A DNA stretch of 64,000 bases, from positions 47,951 through 111,950 of the forward strand of contig CAIVDC010000086.1 of assembly GCA_903904605.1 (NCBI GenBank), in the 5' to 3' direction. The position numbers and the translations under genes are program-made. Shown here one piece after another: positions 44,472-54,417 of this stretch (within the stretch, counting starts at the first letter, position 1; every line of letters begins with the position of its first letter). The DNA is from an uncultured Sterolibacterium sp. GTDB lineage: Bacteria > Pseudomonadota > Gammaproteobacteria > Burkholderiales > Rhodocyclaceae. Under the pieces are notes generated by a model. That model ran no database searches. It saw only the letters and a program-made list of their open reading frames with translations, and was not told the DNA's origin.

Positions 44472-44547
44472 TGGTGGGTCGTGCGGGGGTCGAACCCACG
44501 ACAAACGGATTAAAAGTCCGCTGCTCTACCAACTGAGCTAACGACCC
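44472..44547 (-). tRNA. tRNA-Lys (anticodon TTT)
   Basis: A 76 nt minus-strand cloverleaf with encoded CCA. Acceptor GGGTCGT pairs with ACGACCC; the anticodon loop CTTTTAA gives TTT (Lys); the T-arm is CGTGGGTTCGACCCCCG-like. The anticodon arm is otherwise identical to the CTT gene, while acceptor and T arms differ. It is first in the transcript, 14 nt after the -10 box. Confidence 0.97.
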
Positions 44548-44561
44548 AGCGAAAGGCGCGA

Positions 44562-44590
44562 ATTATAGGAATTAGCCGCCCCGATGTCAA
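44562..44590 (-). promoter_or_regulatory. Consensus sigma-70 promoter of the tRNA-Lys pair
   Basis: On the minus strand TTGACA (44590-44585), a 17 bp spacer and TATAAT (44567-44562) are both perfect. The predicted start lies about 7 nt before the tRNA-Lys(TTT) 5' end, leaving a very short leader. No other function fits this gap. Confidence 0.92.
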
Positions 44591-44602
44591 ACCCGTCGGC
44601 AG

Positions 44603-45730
44603 TCACGCCTCACGCATCATTTTCCAGTACTGGAGTTTCATCGTGCCCGCGGCGCCGGCGATGATGGCCGCGAGCGTCAGCATGGAGCCCAGCGCCATGG
44701 TCGATACCCCGGTGACGCCCTGGCCGATGGTGCATCCCATGCCCAGCACTCCGCCCACGCCCATCAGGACGGCTCCTGACGCGTGATTGGCGAAGTCGCC
44801 AGCGGTGGCAAACCATTCGATGCGGAAACTGCGCTTCGCCAGCGCATAGCAGAACGAACCGACGATCACCCCGGCCAAGGCGGCGATGCCGAAATTGACC
44901 AGCGAGAGATTGGCAGGGTCCATCAGGTAACGCACTGCATCGCCCATCGGACTGATGAAGGTGTAGGACTGAACCTCCACGCGCGACGGCACGGTATCGG
45001 CCATCTCGGCCCATTCCTTCCAGGCCTGGCCGAAGCTGCCGCCCGTGATGGCCCAGCCGGCCGCCACGGCCAGGCCTACCGCTACGCCACCCAGGATGTT
45101 GTCCCGATTGGCCCGGAAGTCCCCCGATCTGAAGATGAACAGCAGAAGCCCTGCCACGATGAGGACACCGAGCACCAGATGCAGGGTCGCGGTGTTGTCC
45201 ATGCCGAGCATGCCGCCGAGGATGGCATCGAGCGTCTGGCTCTTGATTCCGTATCTGGACAGGCCGATGGCCAGCGGCGCCATCCATCGGTCGAACAGCA
45301 CGCCGTAGAAATCGGTCCAGAGCATCAGATAGGCCATGCCTGAAGCGATTGCCAGCACCACCAGCGACTTGAGGTTGCCGCCGCCGATGCGCACCAGCGT
45401 CTTGCTGCCGCAACCGGACGCAAGCGTCATGCCGATGCCGAACATCCCGCCGCCCAGGAGGTAGCGCAGCCAGGCGAAGTTCTCGGTGCGGTAGGGCGGA
45501 AAAGTGGTGCCCGAGATATTCACCCGGCCGCTCGCCTCGAGCGCCAGGACGCTCCCCATGGCCACGGCGATGGCCAGGAGCCAGGCGCGCAGGCGCCCGG
45601 TGTCGGCCATATTGACCCAGTCTGAAACCGCGCCCATGGCGCAGAAGTTGGTCTTATTTACGGCGGCGCCCATAAGTGCCGCGATGACGAACACTGAAAG
45701 CAGTACTTGATTGTGGATCGTGAACTCCAT
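44603..45730 (-). CDS. YeeE/YedE-family thiosulfate transporter (TsuA-like)
   Basis: A 375-residue inner-membrane protein with about nine to ten hydrophobic segments. The three conserved Cys motifs of the family are present: NKTNFCAMGAVSDWVN, LASGCGSKTLVRIGGGNLK and LGMGCTIGQGVTG. These Cys line the substrate path in thiosulfate-uptake YeeE. The start at 45730 fits the MEFTIHNQVLLSV N-terminus. It could import thiosulfate or another sulfur anion; no tusA-like gene (yeeD) is fused or adjacent. Confidence 0.9.
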   Translation of the reverse strand: MEFTIHNQVLLSVFVIAALMGAAVNKTNFCAMGAVSDWVNMADTGRLRAWLLAIAVAMGSVLALEASGRVNISGTTFPPYRTENFAWLRYLLGGGMFGIGMTLASGCGSKTLVRIGGGNLKSLVVLAIASGMAYLMLWTDFYGVLFDRWMAPLAIGLSRYGIKSQTLDAILGGMLGMDNTATLHLVLGVLIVAGLLLFIFRSGDFRANRDNILGGVAVGLAVAAGWAITGGSFGQAWKEWAEMADTVPSRVEVQSYTFISPMGDAVRYLMDPANLSLVNFGIAALAGVIVGSFCYALAKRSFRIEWFATAGDFANHASGAVLMGVGGVLGMGCTIGQGVTGVSTMALGSMLTLAAIIAGAAGTMKLQYWKMMREA

Positions 45731-45828
45731 AGCTTGCTTCCCCTGGCTGGCCGGCTGGTCGAATGGGCCGATTCTAATAAATCTTGGCGAGGACCGGATC
45801 AGTCTTATCGAACGCTTGATAGCCGCCG

Positions 45829-46512
45829 TCAATGACCCGTGTAAGGCGTCGGGTCGATGACGCCGGCCGCTTCGAAGCCGGCGCGGCGCAGCCGGCAGGA
45901 GTCGCAGACGCCGCAGGCGCGGCCGAGGGCGTCGGCCTGGTAACAGGAGACGGTCAGCGAATAGTCGACGCCGAGCGAGATGCCCAGGCGGATGATCTCG
46001 GCCTTGGAGAGTTCGATCAGCGGCGCATGGACGGTCAGCCTTGTCCCTTCGACCGCCGCCCGGGTGGCAAGATTGGCCATCGTCTCGAAGGCGCGGATAT
46101 AGTCCGGCCGGCAATCCGGATAGCCCGAGTAATCGACGGCATTGACGCCGACGAAAATGTCGGCCGCCCCGAGCACTTCCGCCCAGGCCAGGGCCAGCGA
46201 GAGCATGATGGTGTTTCGCGCCGGGACGTAGGTGACGGGAATGCCCACGTCGGCGCCGCCGGTCGGCACGGCGATGGCCGCGTCGGTCAGGGCGGAACCG
46301 CCGAACCGGGTCAGATCGAGCTGCACGGTACACTGTCCGGCCGCGCCAAGGCGCGCTGCGACGCGCACCGCCGCTTCGAGTTCGACCCGGTGACGTTGCC
46401 CGTAGTCCAGCGACAGGCAATGGCAGCTGAAGCCGCGGCTCCTGGCAAGCGCCAAGACGGTGGCCGAATCCAGCCCGCCGGAAAGGAGTATCACGGCATT
46501 GGCGGTCGGCAT
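45829..46512 (-). CDS. queC: 7-Cyano-7-deazaguanine synthase QueC
   Basis: QueC converts 7-carboxy-7-deazaguanine to preQ0 with ATP and ammonia, a queuosine pathway step. The 227-residue protein has the PP-loop [31 protein letters not shown] and a C-terminal zinc site from Cys residues in [14 protein letters not shown]. It starts 1 nt after the queE stop, at 46512. Confidence 0.96.
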   Translation of the reverse strand: MPTANAVILLSGGLDSATVLALARSRGFSCHCLSLDYGQRHRVELEAAVRVAARLGAAGQCTVQLDLTRFGGSALTDAAIAVPTGGADVGIPVTYVPARNTIMLSLALAWAEVLGAADIFVGVNAVDYSGYPDCRPDYIRAFETMANLATRAAVEGTRLTVHAPLIELSKAEIIRLGISLGVDYSLTVSCYQADALGRACGVCDSCRLRRAGFEAAGVIDPTPYTGH

Positions 46513-46513
46513 C

Positions 46514-47179
46514 TCAGCGGCCACGCTCGGCGCCCCAGAGGATCTTGTGCAGCTGCAGTTGAAAGCGGACCGGGAGCCGGTCTCTGAGTATCCAGCCGGC
46601 CAGTTGCGCAGGATCCAGCTGGCCTTGCACGGGCGCGAACAACACCGTGCACACGGCGTCCAGTCGCCTCTCGCGCAACACGTCTTTCGCCCACTGGTAA
46701 TCGGACTCGGAGGCCAGCACGAACTTGATCTCGTCGCGCGAGCCGAGCACATCCAGGTTGCGCCAACGGTTCTTCTCCACCTCGCCTGAACCGGGTGCCT
46801 TCAGATCCATGATCCTGGCGACTCGGCGATCGACGGCGGAGAGATCGAGCGCGCCGCTGGTTTCCAGCGAAACCGAGTAACCGGCAGCGCACAGCGCCTG
46901 CAACAGTCCGGCGCAAGCCTTCTGCGCCAGCGGCTCGCCGCCGGTGACACAGACCACCTTGCAGTCATATTGGGCGACCTGGCCCAGCACCTCGGACACG
47001 CTCATGGCGCTCCCGCCGGAGAAGGCATAGTCGGTATCGCACCAGCTGCAACGCAGCGGACAGCCGGTGAGGCGGACGAAGACGGTGGGCAGCCCGACCC
47101 GGGTCGACTCGCCCTGCAGCGAATGGAACACTTCGCTGATCCGCAGCACCGCTTCGGCGTCGGCGATCCCGCCCGCCAT
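46514..47179 (-). CDS. queE: 7-Carboxy-7-deazaguanine synthase QueE
   Basis: QueE is a radical-SAM enzyme that rearranges 6-carboxytetrahydropterin to 7-carboxy-7-deazaguanine. The 4Fe-4S cluster motif is CPLRCSWC (CxxxCxxC). HSLQGES and [11 protein letters not shown] are the family SAM and substrate motifs. ATG at 47179 is used; it forms TGATG with the cpoB stop, and an in-frame GTG one codon earlier is also possible. QueE and QueC follow the Tol-Pal genes, a common order. Confidence 0.96.
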   Translation of the reverse strand: MAGGIADAEAVLRISEVFHSLQGESTRVGLPTVFVRLTGCPLRCSWCDTDYAFSGGSAMSVSEVLGQVAQYDCKVVCVTGGEPLAQKACAGLLQALCAAGYSVSLETSGALDLSAVDRRVARIMDLKAPGSGEVEKNRWRNLDVLGSRDEIKFVLASESDYQWAKDVLRERRLDAVCTVLFAPVQGQLDPAQLAGWILRDRLPVRFQLQLHKILWGAERGR

Positions 47180-47952
47180 CACCGCTTCTTGAGGCGTTGC
47201 CTGGCGACCTGAGCGGCGCTGCTGCCCGGGTAGTTCGCGATCAGGGACTCGAAGGTCTTCCGGGCCCCCTTGGCGTCGCCGCTCTGCTGCTGGCTGTTGG
47301 CCTGGCCGAGCATGGCATCCGGGGCCTTGCTGTCCTGCGGCCAGCCGGCCTGCACCTTGGCGAACATCTCGGCGGCCTTGGCGTATTCGTGCAGTTGATA
47401 ATAGGCCGAAGCAGCCCAGTAGTGCGCGCTCGGGACCAGCGTGCTCTTGGCGTAATTCTTGATGAAGTCCTGGAAGGCGGACAGCGCCTCCTGGTACTTG
47501 GCACCCTTGAACAGGGTCAAGGCAGCCTCGTAATCGCGGGTTTCCGCGGCCGGATCGATCACCGGGACGGCGCCGGCTTTGGCCTTGGCATCGGCCTCGG
47601 CAGCCGCCGTCTCGAGCTTGCGCAGACGCGCGTCGAGGTCGGCATAGAAATCGGTCTGCCGCTTCTTCGCGGCATCGGTTTCGTAGCCCTGCACCTCGAT
47701 CTGGCCGCGCAACTTGGCGATCTCGGCGGTCAGCGCCCCGATCTGGTTGGCGAGATCGATCTGGCCGCGCGTGGCGGTATCGATACGCGCGCTCTGCTCG
47801 GCCAGGTCGGCGTGCAGTTGCGACACGTCGGTGCGCAGCTGCGCGACGCCGGCGCGGGCCACGTCGTCGTCGAACATGCCGGCGCGCGCCGGGACTGCAG
47901 CCAGGACCAGGGTGAACGCCGCCAGGGCGGCGGCAATACCGGTCATGCGCAT
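47179..47952 (-). CDS. cpoB: Cell division coordinator CpoB (YbgF)
   Basis: CpoB is a periplasmic partner of TolA and PBP1B that coordinates constriction of envelope layers. The 257-residue protein has a signal peptide ending VPARA, a trimerising coiled coil at about 30-115 (LHADLAEQSARIDTATRGQI), and a C-terminal TPR region (RDYEAALTLFKGAKYQEALSAF, HYWAASAYYQLHEYAKAAEMF). It ends the Tol-Pal operon in the usual position. Confidence 0.95.
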   Translation of the reverse strand: MRMTGIAAALAAFTLVLAAVPARAGMFDDDVARAGVAQLRTDVSQLHADLAEQSARIDTATRGQIDLANQIGALTAEIAKLRGQIEVQGYETDAAKKRQTDFYADLDARLRKLETAAAEADAKAKAGAVPVIDPAAETRDYEAALTLFKGAKYQEALSAFQDFIKNYAKSTLVPSAHYWAASAYYQLHEYAKAAEMFAKVQAGWPQDSKAPDAMLGQANSQQQSGDAKGARKTFESLIANYPGSSAAQVARQRLKKR

Positions 47953-47955
47953 CGC

Positions 47956-48498
47956 TCAGTACTCTCCGGTGTACAGCATGTCGTCGCGGCGATTCTCGGC
48001 CCAGGCCGCCTCGTCGTGGCCGGGATTGCGCGGCTTTTCTTCGCCGAGACTGACCGCTTCGAGTTGCTCTTCGCGGGCGCCGAGCAGCAGCAGCATCTTC
48101 TTCACGGCATCCGCGCGCTTCTGGCCGAGAGCGAGATTGTATTCACGGCTGCCGCGCTCGTCGGCATTGCCCTGGATCAGCATCTTCATCTTCGGATTGG
48201 CCACAAGGAAGCGGGCGTGCGCGTCAAGAAGAGGCTTGAACTCGTCCTTGATCGAGAACTGGTCGTAATCGAAGAACACACTGCGCTTGGAAAGGATGCT
48301 CCTCGGATCCCGGAGCGCCGCCATGCTGGTTAAATCGATCGGTTCCTGCGCAACCGGTTTCACCTGCGGCGTCTCCACCTTGACCGCACTCGGCGTGCGG
48401 CTCTCCACTCCGGCGCCGGCTTGCTCGGGCGCGGGAGGCTGGGAACTGCAGGCGGCCAGGATCAGGCTGGCGGCAGCAACAAAGAATGACTTAAGCAT
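47956..48498 (-). CDS. pal: Peptidoglycan-associated lipoprotein Pal
   Basis: Pal anchors the outer membrane to peptidoglycan. The 180-residue protein has a lipobox LAACS, a Pro/Val-rich linker and an OmpA-like domain with VFFDYDQFSI, QGNADERGSREYNLALGQKR (the diaminopimelate-binding region) and ENRRDDMLY. The ATG at 48498 matches the lipoprotein signal. Confidence 0.97.
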   Translation of the reverse strand: MLKSFFVAAASLILAACSSQPPAPEQAGAGVESRTPSAVKVETPQVKPVAQEPIDLTSMAALRDPRSILSKRSVFFDYDQFSIKDEFKPLLDAHARFLVANPKMKMLIQGNADERGSREYNLALGQKRADAVKKMLLLLGAREEQLEAVSLGEEKPRNPGHDEAAWAENRRDDMLYTGEY

Positions 48499-48524
48499 GG
48501 TCAGGCTCCATAGGTTTGGATTGC

Positions 48525-49811
48525 TTATTTTACGAAATAGCCCCAGGCCGGTTCGCGCACATCCGCTGCCTGCACCGAGAGTTTCTGTTTGACGCGGCCA
48601 TCGCTGGATACGGTGGCCAGGACGCCGCGGCCGCCGATTTCGGTGGCGTAAATGATCATTCGGCCGTTCGGCGCGAAGCTCGGCGACTCGTCCTTGGAGG
48701 AGTCGGTGAGTATCTGCGTCTGCTTGGTCGCGAGATCCATCAGGGCGACCTGGAAGCGGCCATCGTTTCTCGCGATGAACGCCATGCTCTTGCCATCCGG
48801 CGACAGCCGCGGCGTCACGTTGTAGTTGCCCTCGAAAGTGACGCGCTCGGCGCCTCCTCCGCTGGCGGGAATACGGTAGATCTGCGGACTGCCGCCGCGG
48901 TCGGAGGTGAAGTAGATCCATTGCCCGTCGGGCGAGAACCGCGGCTCGGTGTCGATCCCGGCGGAACTGGCCAGGCGGAGGATGCCGCTGCCGTCGGCAT
49001 TGACCAGATAAAGCTGCGAGCCGCCATCCTTGGAAAGCACCACGGCCAGTTTCTTGCCGTCCGGCGACCAGGCGGGCGCCGAGTTCGAACCCTTGAAGTT
49101 GGCGGCGACATGGCGCCGGCCGGTGGCCAGCGAATGCACGTAGACGATCGGCTTCTTCGCCTCGAAAGAAACATAGGCCAGACGCGTGCCGTCGGGCGAC
49201 CAGGTCGGGGAGATGATCGGTTCGCGCGAAGCCAGCGCCGTCTGTGCGTTCTCGCCATCGGCATCGGCGATCTGCAGTTCATAGCGGCCGGTGCTTTTCA
49301 CCACATAGGCGATGCGCGTCGAAAAGATTCCGGGTTCGCCGGTCAGCTTCTCGTAGATGTAATCACTGATCCGGTGCGCCGTGGCGCGCAGCTGTCCGGC
49401 GCTCGCGACGTAGGCCTGACCGCCGAGCGCGACCTGCTTTTGCACGTCGTAGAGGCGGAAGCGCGTCTCGTAGCGCCCGTCGGCGGCCGTCGAGACGCTG
49501 CCGGTCGCGAGCGCGTCGGCACCCCGGCTCTTCCAGTCGGGATAATTGACCGGTGCAGTCTCGGCCATGGGCTCGGTTCCGGCATTGACCAGACGGAACT
49601 GGCCGCTGTGATCCAGATCGTTGCGCACGACTGCGGTAAGCGCCTGCGAGACGATGCGCTCGCCGGAAAAATCGGCAATCGCCACGGGCAGACGGTTGGC
49701 GCCGGCGCCGGTGATTTCGATGGACAACTGGGCGTGGGCGGCGACGGCCAGGCACAGGAAGGACGCTGCGAGGCCGCGAACGGCAAGGCGTACATAGGCT
49801 GGTTTCATCAT
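48525..49811 (-). CDS. tolB: Tol-Pal system translocation protein TolB
   Basis: TolB is a periplasmic beta-propeller that binds Pal. The 428-residue protein has a signal peptide ending AHAQ, an N-terminal domain (about 25-165) and a propeller with repeated WSPDG / FSPDG / LSPDGK blades. In the tolA-tolB gap a TATAAT (49821-49816 on the minus strand) lies just before the start codon; it may be a chance match or an internal promoter. Two adjacent ATG codons could start it. Confidence 0.97.
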   Translation of the reverse strand: MMKPAYVRLAVRGLAASFLCLAVAAHAQLSIEITGAGANRLPVAIADFSGERIVSQALTAVVRNDLDHSGQFRLVNAGTEPMAETAPVNYPDWKSRGADALATGSVSTAADGRYETRFRLYDVQKQVALGGQAYVASAGQLRATAHRISDYIYEKLTGEPGIFSTRIAYVVKSTGRYELQIADADGENAQTALASREPIISPTWSPDGTRLAYVSFEAKKPIVYVHSLATGRRHVAANFKGSNSAPAWSPDGKKLAVVLSKDGGSQLYLVNADGSGILRLASSAGIDTEPRFSPDGQWIYFTSDRGGSPQIYRIPASGGGAERVTFEGNYNVTPRLSPDGKSMAFIARNDGRFQVALMDLATKQTQILTDSSKDESPSFAPNGRMIIYATEIGGRGVLATVSSDGRVKQKLSVQAADVREPAWGYFVK

Positions 49812-49826
49812 CGGGCGATTATACCT

Positions 49827-50621
49827 TCAGTCATCCAGTGGTTTGAATTTCAGTTCGAGCGAACGGCTGAACAGGTCAGCCTGTTCCGGCTTGGGCAGCG
49901 GCGAGGATTTCAGAATGGCGCGCTCCACGGCCTGGTCATAGGCCGCGTAGCCGCTGGACTTCTTCAACTTGGCGCTGAGAATTTCTCCGCTGGGCAATTG
50001 CACGACATCGAATATCGCTTCCGGATTGCCTTTGATCCCGGGCGGCAGGACGATATTGCCCCTGATCTTGCCGCGAATTTTCGCCTCGTAGTCACCCTTC
50101 GCCCGGTCCCTCGCCGAAGCGGCCTGAGCCGCCTTCAGCTGGGCCAGTTCCTGGGCGGCCGTGGCGGTCGCATCGGCGGCACTCTTGCGCTCCGCGGTCT
50201 GTTTGATCTCTTCTTCGAGCTGCTTCCGGAAGGGGTCGTACTTCTGCTTCTGCGGCAGGGGCGCTGCCGGTTTCGGCTTCGGCACCGGTTTCGGCTTTTC
50301 AGGCTTCGGCTTTTCCTTGATCGCGATTTCGGGCTTTGGCGGCGGATGCGGCGGCTCGACCTCGACTTTCGGTTCCGGCTGCAGTTCCGGCTTGGGCTCC
50401 GGCACGGGCTCTGGAGCAGTTTCCATCTTTGACGGCGGCGCTGCCGCCTGCGACGGCTCCGGATAAGCGCGCACCAGGTCCACCTCCACGGCGTCGGGCA
50501 GATGGCTCTGCCAACGGATGCCGTAGAACAGGAAGGCGGCGAGCAGGAGGTGCACCGCCACGGCCAGGAACGCCGCGGCGCGCCTGCCGGGAGCGGGCTC
50601 GGGTTGTGCTGCGAACTTCAT
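49827..50621 (-). CDS. tolA: Tol-Pal system protein TolA
   Basis: TolA spans the periplasm and couples TolQR energy to Pal. The 264-residue protein has an N-terminal membrane helix (about 14-32), a long Pro/Glu/Lys-rich then Lys/Ala helical middle, and a C-terminal domain with the TonB-like pattern (SGYAAYDQAVERAILKSSPL, LELKF). It overlaps tolR by 4 bp. Confidence 0.95.
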   Translation of the reverse strand: MKFAAQPEPAPGRRAAAFLAVAVHLLLAAFLFYGIRWQSHLPDAVEVDLVRAYPEPSQAAAPPSKMETAPEPVPEPKPELQPEPKVEVEPPHPPPKPEIAIKEKPKPEKPKPVPKPKPAAPLPQKQKYDPFRKQLEEEIKQTAERKSAADATATAAQELAQLKAAQAASARDRAKGDYEAKIRGKIRGNIVLPPGIKGNPEAIFDVVQLPSGEILSAKLKKSSGYAAYDQAVERAILKSSPLPKPEQADLFSRSLELKFKPLDD

Positions 50622-51028
50622 TTGCCGGAGGGCTGCACCAGCAGGCCGATCTTCGCCACCTGCTGCCTTTGCAGCTCATCCATGACGTTCAGCACGGCTT
50701 CGTACTTGACGTTCTTGTCGCCGGCAATCAGCACCGCCTGCTGTGGGTTCTTCGCCTGCGCCTCCCGGAGGCGGGCGGCCAGATCGCTCCGGCTGACGGC
50801 TTCTTCCCCTGCGCCCTTGGAACGGTCATTGAGCGCCAGCGAGGCGTCGGCCCTGACGATCACTTCCAGCGGCGCCACCGGCGGCGTTGCGCTCTTGCCG
50901 ACGCTGGGCAGGGCGACGCTGCCGCTCTGAATCATCGGCGCGGTAACCATGAAGATGACCAGCAGCACCAGCATCACGTCGATGTAGGGCACGACGTTGA
51001 TCTGGTTCATCAAACGCCGCTGTCTCAT
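50618..51028 (-). CDS. tolR: Tol-Pal system protein TolR
   Basis: TolR is the ExbD-like proton-channel partner of TolQ. The 136-residue protein has MNQINVVPYIDVMLVLLVIF, where the Asp in the single membrane helix is required for proton flow, and a periplasmic beta domain. The start at 51028 gives a 4 bp ATGA overlap with tolQ. Confidence 0.96.
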   Translation of the reverse strand: MRQRRLMNQINVVPYIDVMLVLLVIFMVTAPMIQSGSVALPSVGKSATPPVAPLEVIVRADASLALNDRSKGAGEEAVSRSDLAARLREAQAKNPQQAVLIAGDKNVKYEAVLNVMDELQRQQVAKIGLLVQPSGK

Positions 51029-51702
51029 CGGAGCTGCCTTTGCAGGATGTTCGAGAACTCCTCCATGAAACTCTCGAAGCGCACGGAGATGCGATCGACG
51101 TCGTGGGCGTAACGGTTGTAGGCGACGACCGCCGGTATCGCGGCGAACAGGCCGATGGCCGTGGCGACCAGCGCTTCGGCGATGCCCGGGGCAACCTGCG
51201 CCAGCGTTGCCGAACTGACGTTGGCCAGACCGCGGAAGGCATGCATGATGCCCCACACCGTTCCCAACAAACCGACGTAGGGGCTGACCGAACCCACCGA
51301 AGCGAGGAAGGACAGATGGGACTCCAGATGGTCGGTCTCGCGCTGGTAGGTGGCGCGCATGGCGCGGCGGGCGGCGTCGACCACGGTGGCCGGATCCATC
51401 GTCTTCTGCCCCCTGAGCTTGTTGAACTCGCGGTAGCCCGCTTCGAAAATGCGTTCGAGGGCGCCGGTGCTGTGCCGGTCATTGACCGCGCTCTGATACA
51501 GGCTGTTCAGGTCGCCGCCGCTCCAGAAGTCGCGCTCGAAGCGGTCGGTGCGGGCGCGGGCATCGCGCAGCGCGAACCACTTGCGGAAAATCCAGTACCA
51601 CGACATGAAGGAGACGAACGCCAGCAACGCCAGGATGAGTTTGACGACGAGACTGGCATTCGCGACCAATTCGAGAATGGATAGATCCTGGGTAATATTC
51701 AT
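51025..51702 (-). CDS. tolQ: Tol-Pal system protein TolQ
   Basis: TolQ is an ExbB-like inner-membrane channel. The 225-residue protein has three membrane helices (about 15-37, 130-152, 165-190); VGLLGTVWGIMHAFRGL is the conserved second-helix segment. It overlaps ybgC by 4 bp and tolR by 4 bp. Confidence 0.96.
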   Translation of the reverse strand: MNITQDLSILELVANASLVVKLILALLAFVSFMSWYWIFRKWFALRDARARTDRFERDFWSGGDLNSLYQSAVNDRHSTGALERIFEAGYREFNKLRGQKTMDPATVVDAARRAMRATYQRETDHLESHLSFLASVGSVSPYVGLLGTVWGIMHAFRGLANVSSATLAQVAPGIAEALVATAIGLFAAIPAVVAYNRYAHDVDRISVRFESFMEEFSNILQRQLR

Positions 51703-52157
51703 GCTCGTGTTCCAGTCAAGGCCTTGAAGGTTTCATAAATGTCTTTCGGCATCGCGGCCGGCCTCATGGCTGCCGGCTCGATGCAGGCGATGCGCATCGA
51801 CGACGTCAGCAGGAGTTCCGCTCCCTGCCCCGAGTCCGGCAAGCCGGCGCGCAGGACGCGCTGGGCGAAAACGATTTGCGCCCGACCGACAGACTCGATT
51901 TCCGAGACAACGTTCAATGCATCGTCGAGCCGCGCCGGTTTCAGATAGTCGACGGCAATCGAGCGCGCGACGAAGGCAATGCCAAGCTCCTCTGCCAGCC
52001 GCTTCTGCTCGAAGCCCAGGGCACGCAGCCATTCCGTGCGGGCACGCTCCAGGAATCTCAGGTAGTTGGCGTAATACACCACGCCGGCGGCATCGGTGTC
52101 TTCGTAATAGACCCGTATGGGAAGGGCGAAGCTGGCGCGCGGAGGCTTGTTGGGCAT
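51699..52157 (-). CDS. ybgC: Tol-Pal-associated acyl-CoA thioesterase YbgC
   Basis: YbgC is a hotdog thioesterase conserved at the head of tol-pal operons, active on short or phospholipid-related acyl-CoA. The 152-residue protein has YYEDTDAAGVVYYANYLRFL with the catalytic Asp and the family YxNYLRFFE-like helix. It lies 4 bp after ruvB and overlaps tolQ by 4 bp. Confidence 0.95.
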   Translation of the reverse strand: MPNKPPRASFALPIRVYYEDTDAAGVVYYANYLRFLERARTEWLRALGFEQKRLAEELGIAFVARSIAVDYLKPARLDDALNVVSEIESVGRAQIVFAQRVLRAGLPDSGQGAELLLTSSMRIACIEPAAMRPAAMPKDIYETFKALTGTRA

Positions 52158-52161
52158 CGTG

Positions 52162-53214
52162 CTACTGCTCCTTCCAAAGCGGCAGATTCGGATCGTTGGG
52201 AGCAGTCAGGCCGAAGTGACGCCAGATCGCCGGCGTGGCGATGCGCCCGCGCGGCGTGCGCTGCAGGTAGCCCTGCTGGATCAGGAAAGGTTCGAGTACG
52301 TCCTCGATGGTGTCTCTCGCCTCGCCGATCGCGGCGGCAAGATTGTCCACCCCGACCGGACCGCCGCCGAACTTCTCGAGCATGGCGGACAGGAGCTTCC
52401 GGTCCATGATGTCGAGGCCGAGATGGTCGACGTCGAGCATGGTCAAGGCGTCATCGGCGACCTCGCGCGTGATCCGGCCCTCGGCCTTGACCTCGGCGAA
52501 ATCCCGCACCCGCCGCAGCAGGCGATTGGCGATGCGCGGCGTGCCGCGCGAGCGCTTGGCGATCTCGGTGGCGCCCTCGGCGGCGACATGCACCTTGAGC
52601 AGCTCCGCCGAGCGGGTGACGATCAGGCCGAGTTCCTCGGGGGTATAGAACTCCAGGCGGGCGACGATGCCGAAGCGGTCGCGCAGCGGATTGGTCAGCA
52701 TGCCCGCGCGCGTCGTCGCGCCGACCAGGGTGAAAGGCGGCAGATCGAGCTTGACCGAGCGCGCCGACGGTCCTTCGCCGATCATGATGTCGATCTGGAA
52801 ATCCTCGAGCGCCGGATAGAGGATCTCCTCGACCACCGGGGAGAGACGATGGATCTCGTCGATGAACAGCACGTCGTTCGGCTCGAGATTGGTCAGGATC
52901 GCCGCCAGGTCTCCGGCGCGCTCCAGCACCGGCCCGGAGGTCTGGCGCAGATTCACGCCCATCTCGTGGGCAACGATATGCGCCAGCGTGGTCTTGCCCA
53001 GGCCCGGCGGGCCGAACAGCAGCACGTGATCGAGCGACTCGCCGCGCTGCCGGGCCGCCTGGATGAAGATTTCGAACTGACTGCGGATCTTCTGCTGGCC
53101 GACGTAGTCGGCGAGCCGCTTCGGCCGGAGGGCGCGCTCGATCACGTCTTCCTGCGGCGACGCCGCCGTGGCGCCAATCAGGCGGCTTTCGAACTGATCT
53201 GTTTCTATGGCCAT
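52162..53214 (-). CDS. ruvB: Holliday junction helicase subunit RuvB
   Basis: RuvB is the AAA+ motor for branch migration. The 350-residue protein has Walker [15 protein letters not shown], Walker [10 protein letters not shown], sensor GATTRAG, and a C-terminal winged helix ([21 protein letters not shown]). The ruvC-ruvA-ruvB order is followed by ybgC and tol genes. Confidence 0.97.
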   Translation of the reverse strand: MAIETDQFESRLIGATAASPQEDVIERALRPKRLADYVGQQKIRSQFEIFIQAARQRGESLDHVLLFGPPGLGKTTLAHIVAHEMGVNLRQTSGPVLERAGDLAAILTNLEPNDVLFIDEIHRLSPVVEEILYPALEDFQIDIMIGEGPSARSVKLDLPPFTLVGATTRAGMLTNPLRDRFGIVARLEFYTPEELGLIVTRSAELLKVHVAAEGATEIAKRSRGTPRIANRLLRRVRDFAEVKAEGRITREVADDALTMLDVDHLGLDIMDRKLLSAMLEKFGGGPVGVDNLAAAIGEARDTIEDVLEPFLIQQGYLQRTPRGRIATPAIWRHFGLTAPNDPNLPLWKEQ

Positions 53215-53263
53215 GGCCGGCAGTTTAACCGATCCCGCGTTTCGCCCAGGGCGACTCCGGCCG

Positions 53264-53851
53264 CTAGCTCTTGGAAAGGAGTTTCAAGGCCTGGCGAATC
53301 CCGTCGGGCACGGCCACGGCCTCGGGCAGTTGCCTCATCGCCGCGACCGCCTCGCGTTCGCTGTAGCCCAGCGCCAGGAGCGCATTCATGATGTCGCTGC
53401 CGGCGTCATGCACGATGCCGCCCGGACCGGAGGCGCTCGCGCCCGAGGCCTTTGGCAGCCGGTCGCGCAGTTCCAGAAGCAGACGCTCCGCGGTCTTCTT
53501 GCCGATGCCCGGGACTTTCATCAAGCGGCCCGTCTCCTGCATCACCACCGCCTGCGCCAGTTCGGCCACGGACAGGCCTGAGAGCACAGCCAGGGCGATG
53601 CGCGCGCCGACGCCGCTGATCTTCAGCAACTGGCGGAAAGCGGCGCGCTCGTCCTGCGTCAGGAAGCCGTAGAGGAAGTGGCCGTCTTCGCGGACAATCA
53701 GGTGGGTATGGAGGCTCGCCTTTTCGCCGGCGGCGGGCAGGTGGTAGAAGGTGCTCATCGGCACGTCGATGTCGTACCCGACGCCAAGCACGTCGAGCGT
53801 GATCTGCGGCGGATTCTTCTCGACGAGAATGCCGCTCAGGCGACCAATCAT
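53264..53851 (-). CDS. ruvA: Holliday junction branch migration protein RuvA
   Basis: RuvA binds four-way junctions as a tetramer. The 195-residue protein has an OB domain ([17 protein letters not shown]), two helix-hairpin-helix motifs ([19 protein letters not shown] and [16 protein letters not shown]), and a C-terminal domain III contacting RuvB ([16 protein letters not shown]). Confidence 0.97.
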   Translation of the reverse strand: MIGRLSGILVEKNPPQITLDVLGVGYDIDVPMSTFYHLPAAGEKASLHTHLIVREDGHFLYGFLTQDERAAFRQLLKISGVGARIALAVLSGLSVAELAQAVVMQETGRLMKVPGIGKKTAERLLLELRDRLPKASGASASGPGGIVHDAGSDIMNALLALGYSEREAVAAMRQLPEAVAVPDGIRQALKLLSKS

Positions 53852-53872
53852 ACTGATTCTCCCATGATTTGC

Positions 53873-54409
53873 TTATACCAGCCGACCGCCCCTGACCCGG
53901 AAGCCGGTGGTCGTCAAGGCCCCCAGCCCCTGTCCGCCGTGGGCATGGCAGATGGCGCAGGCGAGCGCGTCGGCGGCGTCAGCGGAGGGGACCCCGGCAA
54001 GGCGCAAAAGCCTTACCACCATATCCTGCACCTGTTCCTTCGCCGCCTTGCCTTGCCCCACCACCGCCTGCTTGACCTGAAGCGCCGTGTATTCCGCCAC
54101 CGGCAGCCCGGCGATCACCAGCGCGCTGATCGCGGCGCCGCGCGCCTGACCCAGGAGCAGCGTCGATTGCGGATTGACGTTGACGAACACCTTCTCGACC
54201 GCGGCCTGGTGCGGCCGGTGGCCCGCAACCACTTCGGCAATGCCCTCGAGGATTATCTTCAACCGCCCCGGCAGTTCGCCGCTCTCGCTGGTCTTGATGC
54301 AACCGCTGGTGACGTAGACCAGCTTGGCCCCGACCTTGTCGATTACGCCGAAGCCGGTCACCCGCAGGCCCGGGTCGATGCCGAGGATACGCACGACGGG
54401 CTCCGCCAT
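53873..54409 (-). CDS. ruvC: Crossover junction endonuclease RuvC
   Basis: RuvC cuts Holliday junctions. The 178-residue RNase-H-fold protein shows the acidic site in [17 protein letters not shown] (Asp), AVEKVFVN (Glu) and [16 protein letters not shown] (Asp, His). It is the first ruv gene and starts 9 nt after the yebC stop. Confidence 0.97.
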   Translation of the reverse strand: MAEPVVRILGIDPGLRVTGFGVIDKVGAKLVYVTSGCIKTSESGELPGRLKIILEGIAEVVAGHRPHQAAVEKVFVNVNPQSTLLLGQARGAAISALVIAGLPVAEYTALQVKQAVVGQGKAAKEQVQDMVVRLLRLAGVPSADAADALACAICHAHGGQGLGALTTTGFRVRGGRLV

Positions 54410-54417
54410 GGAGCCGC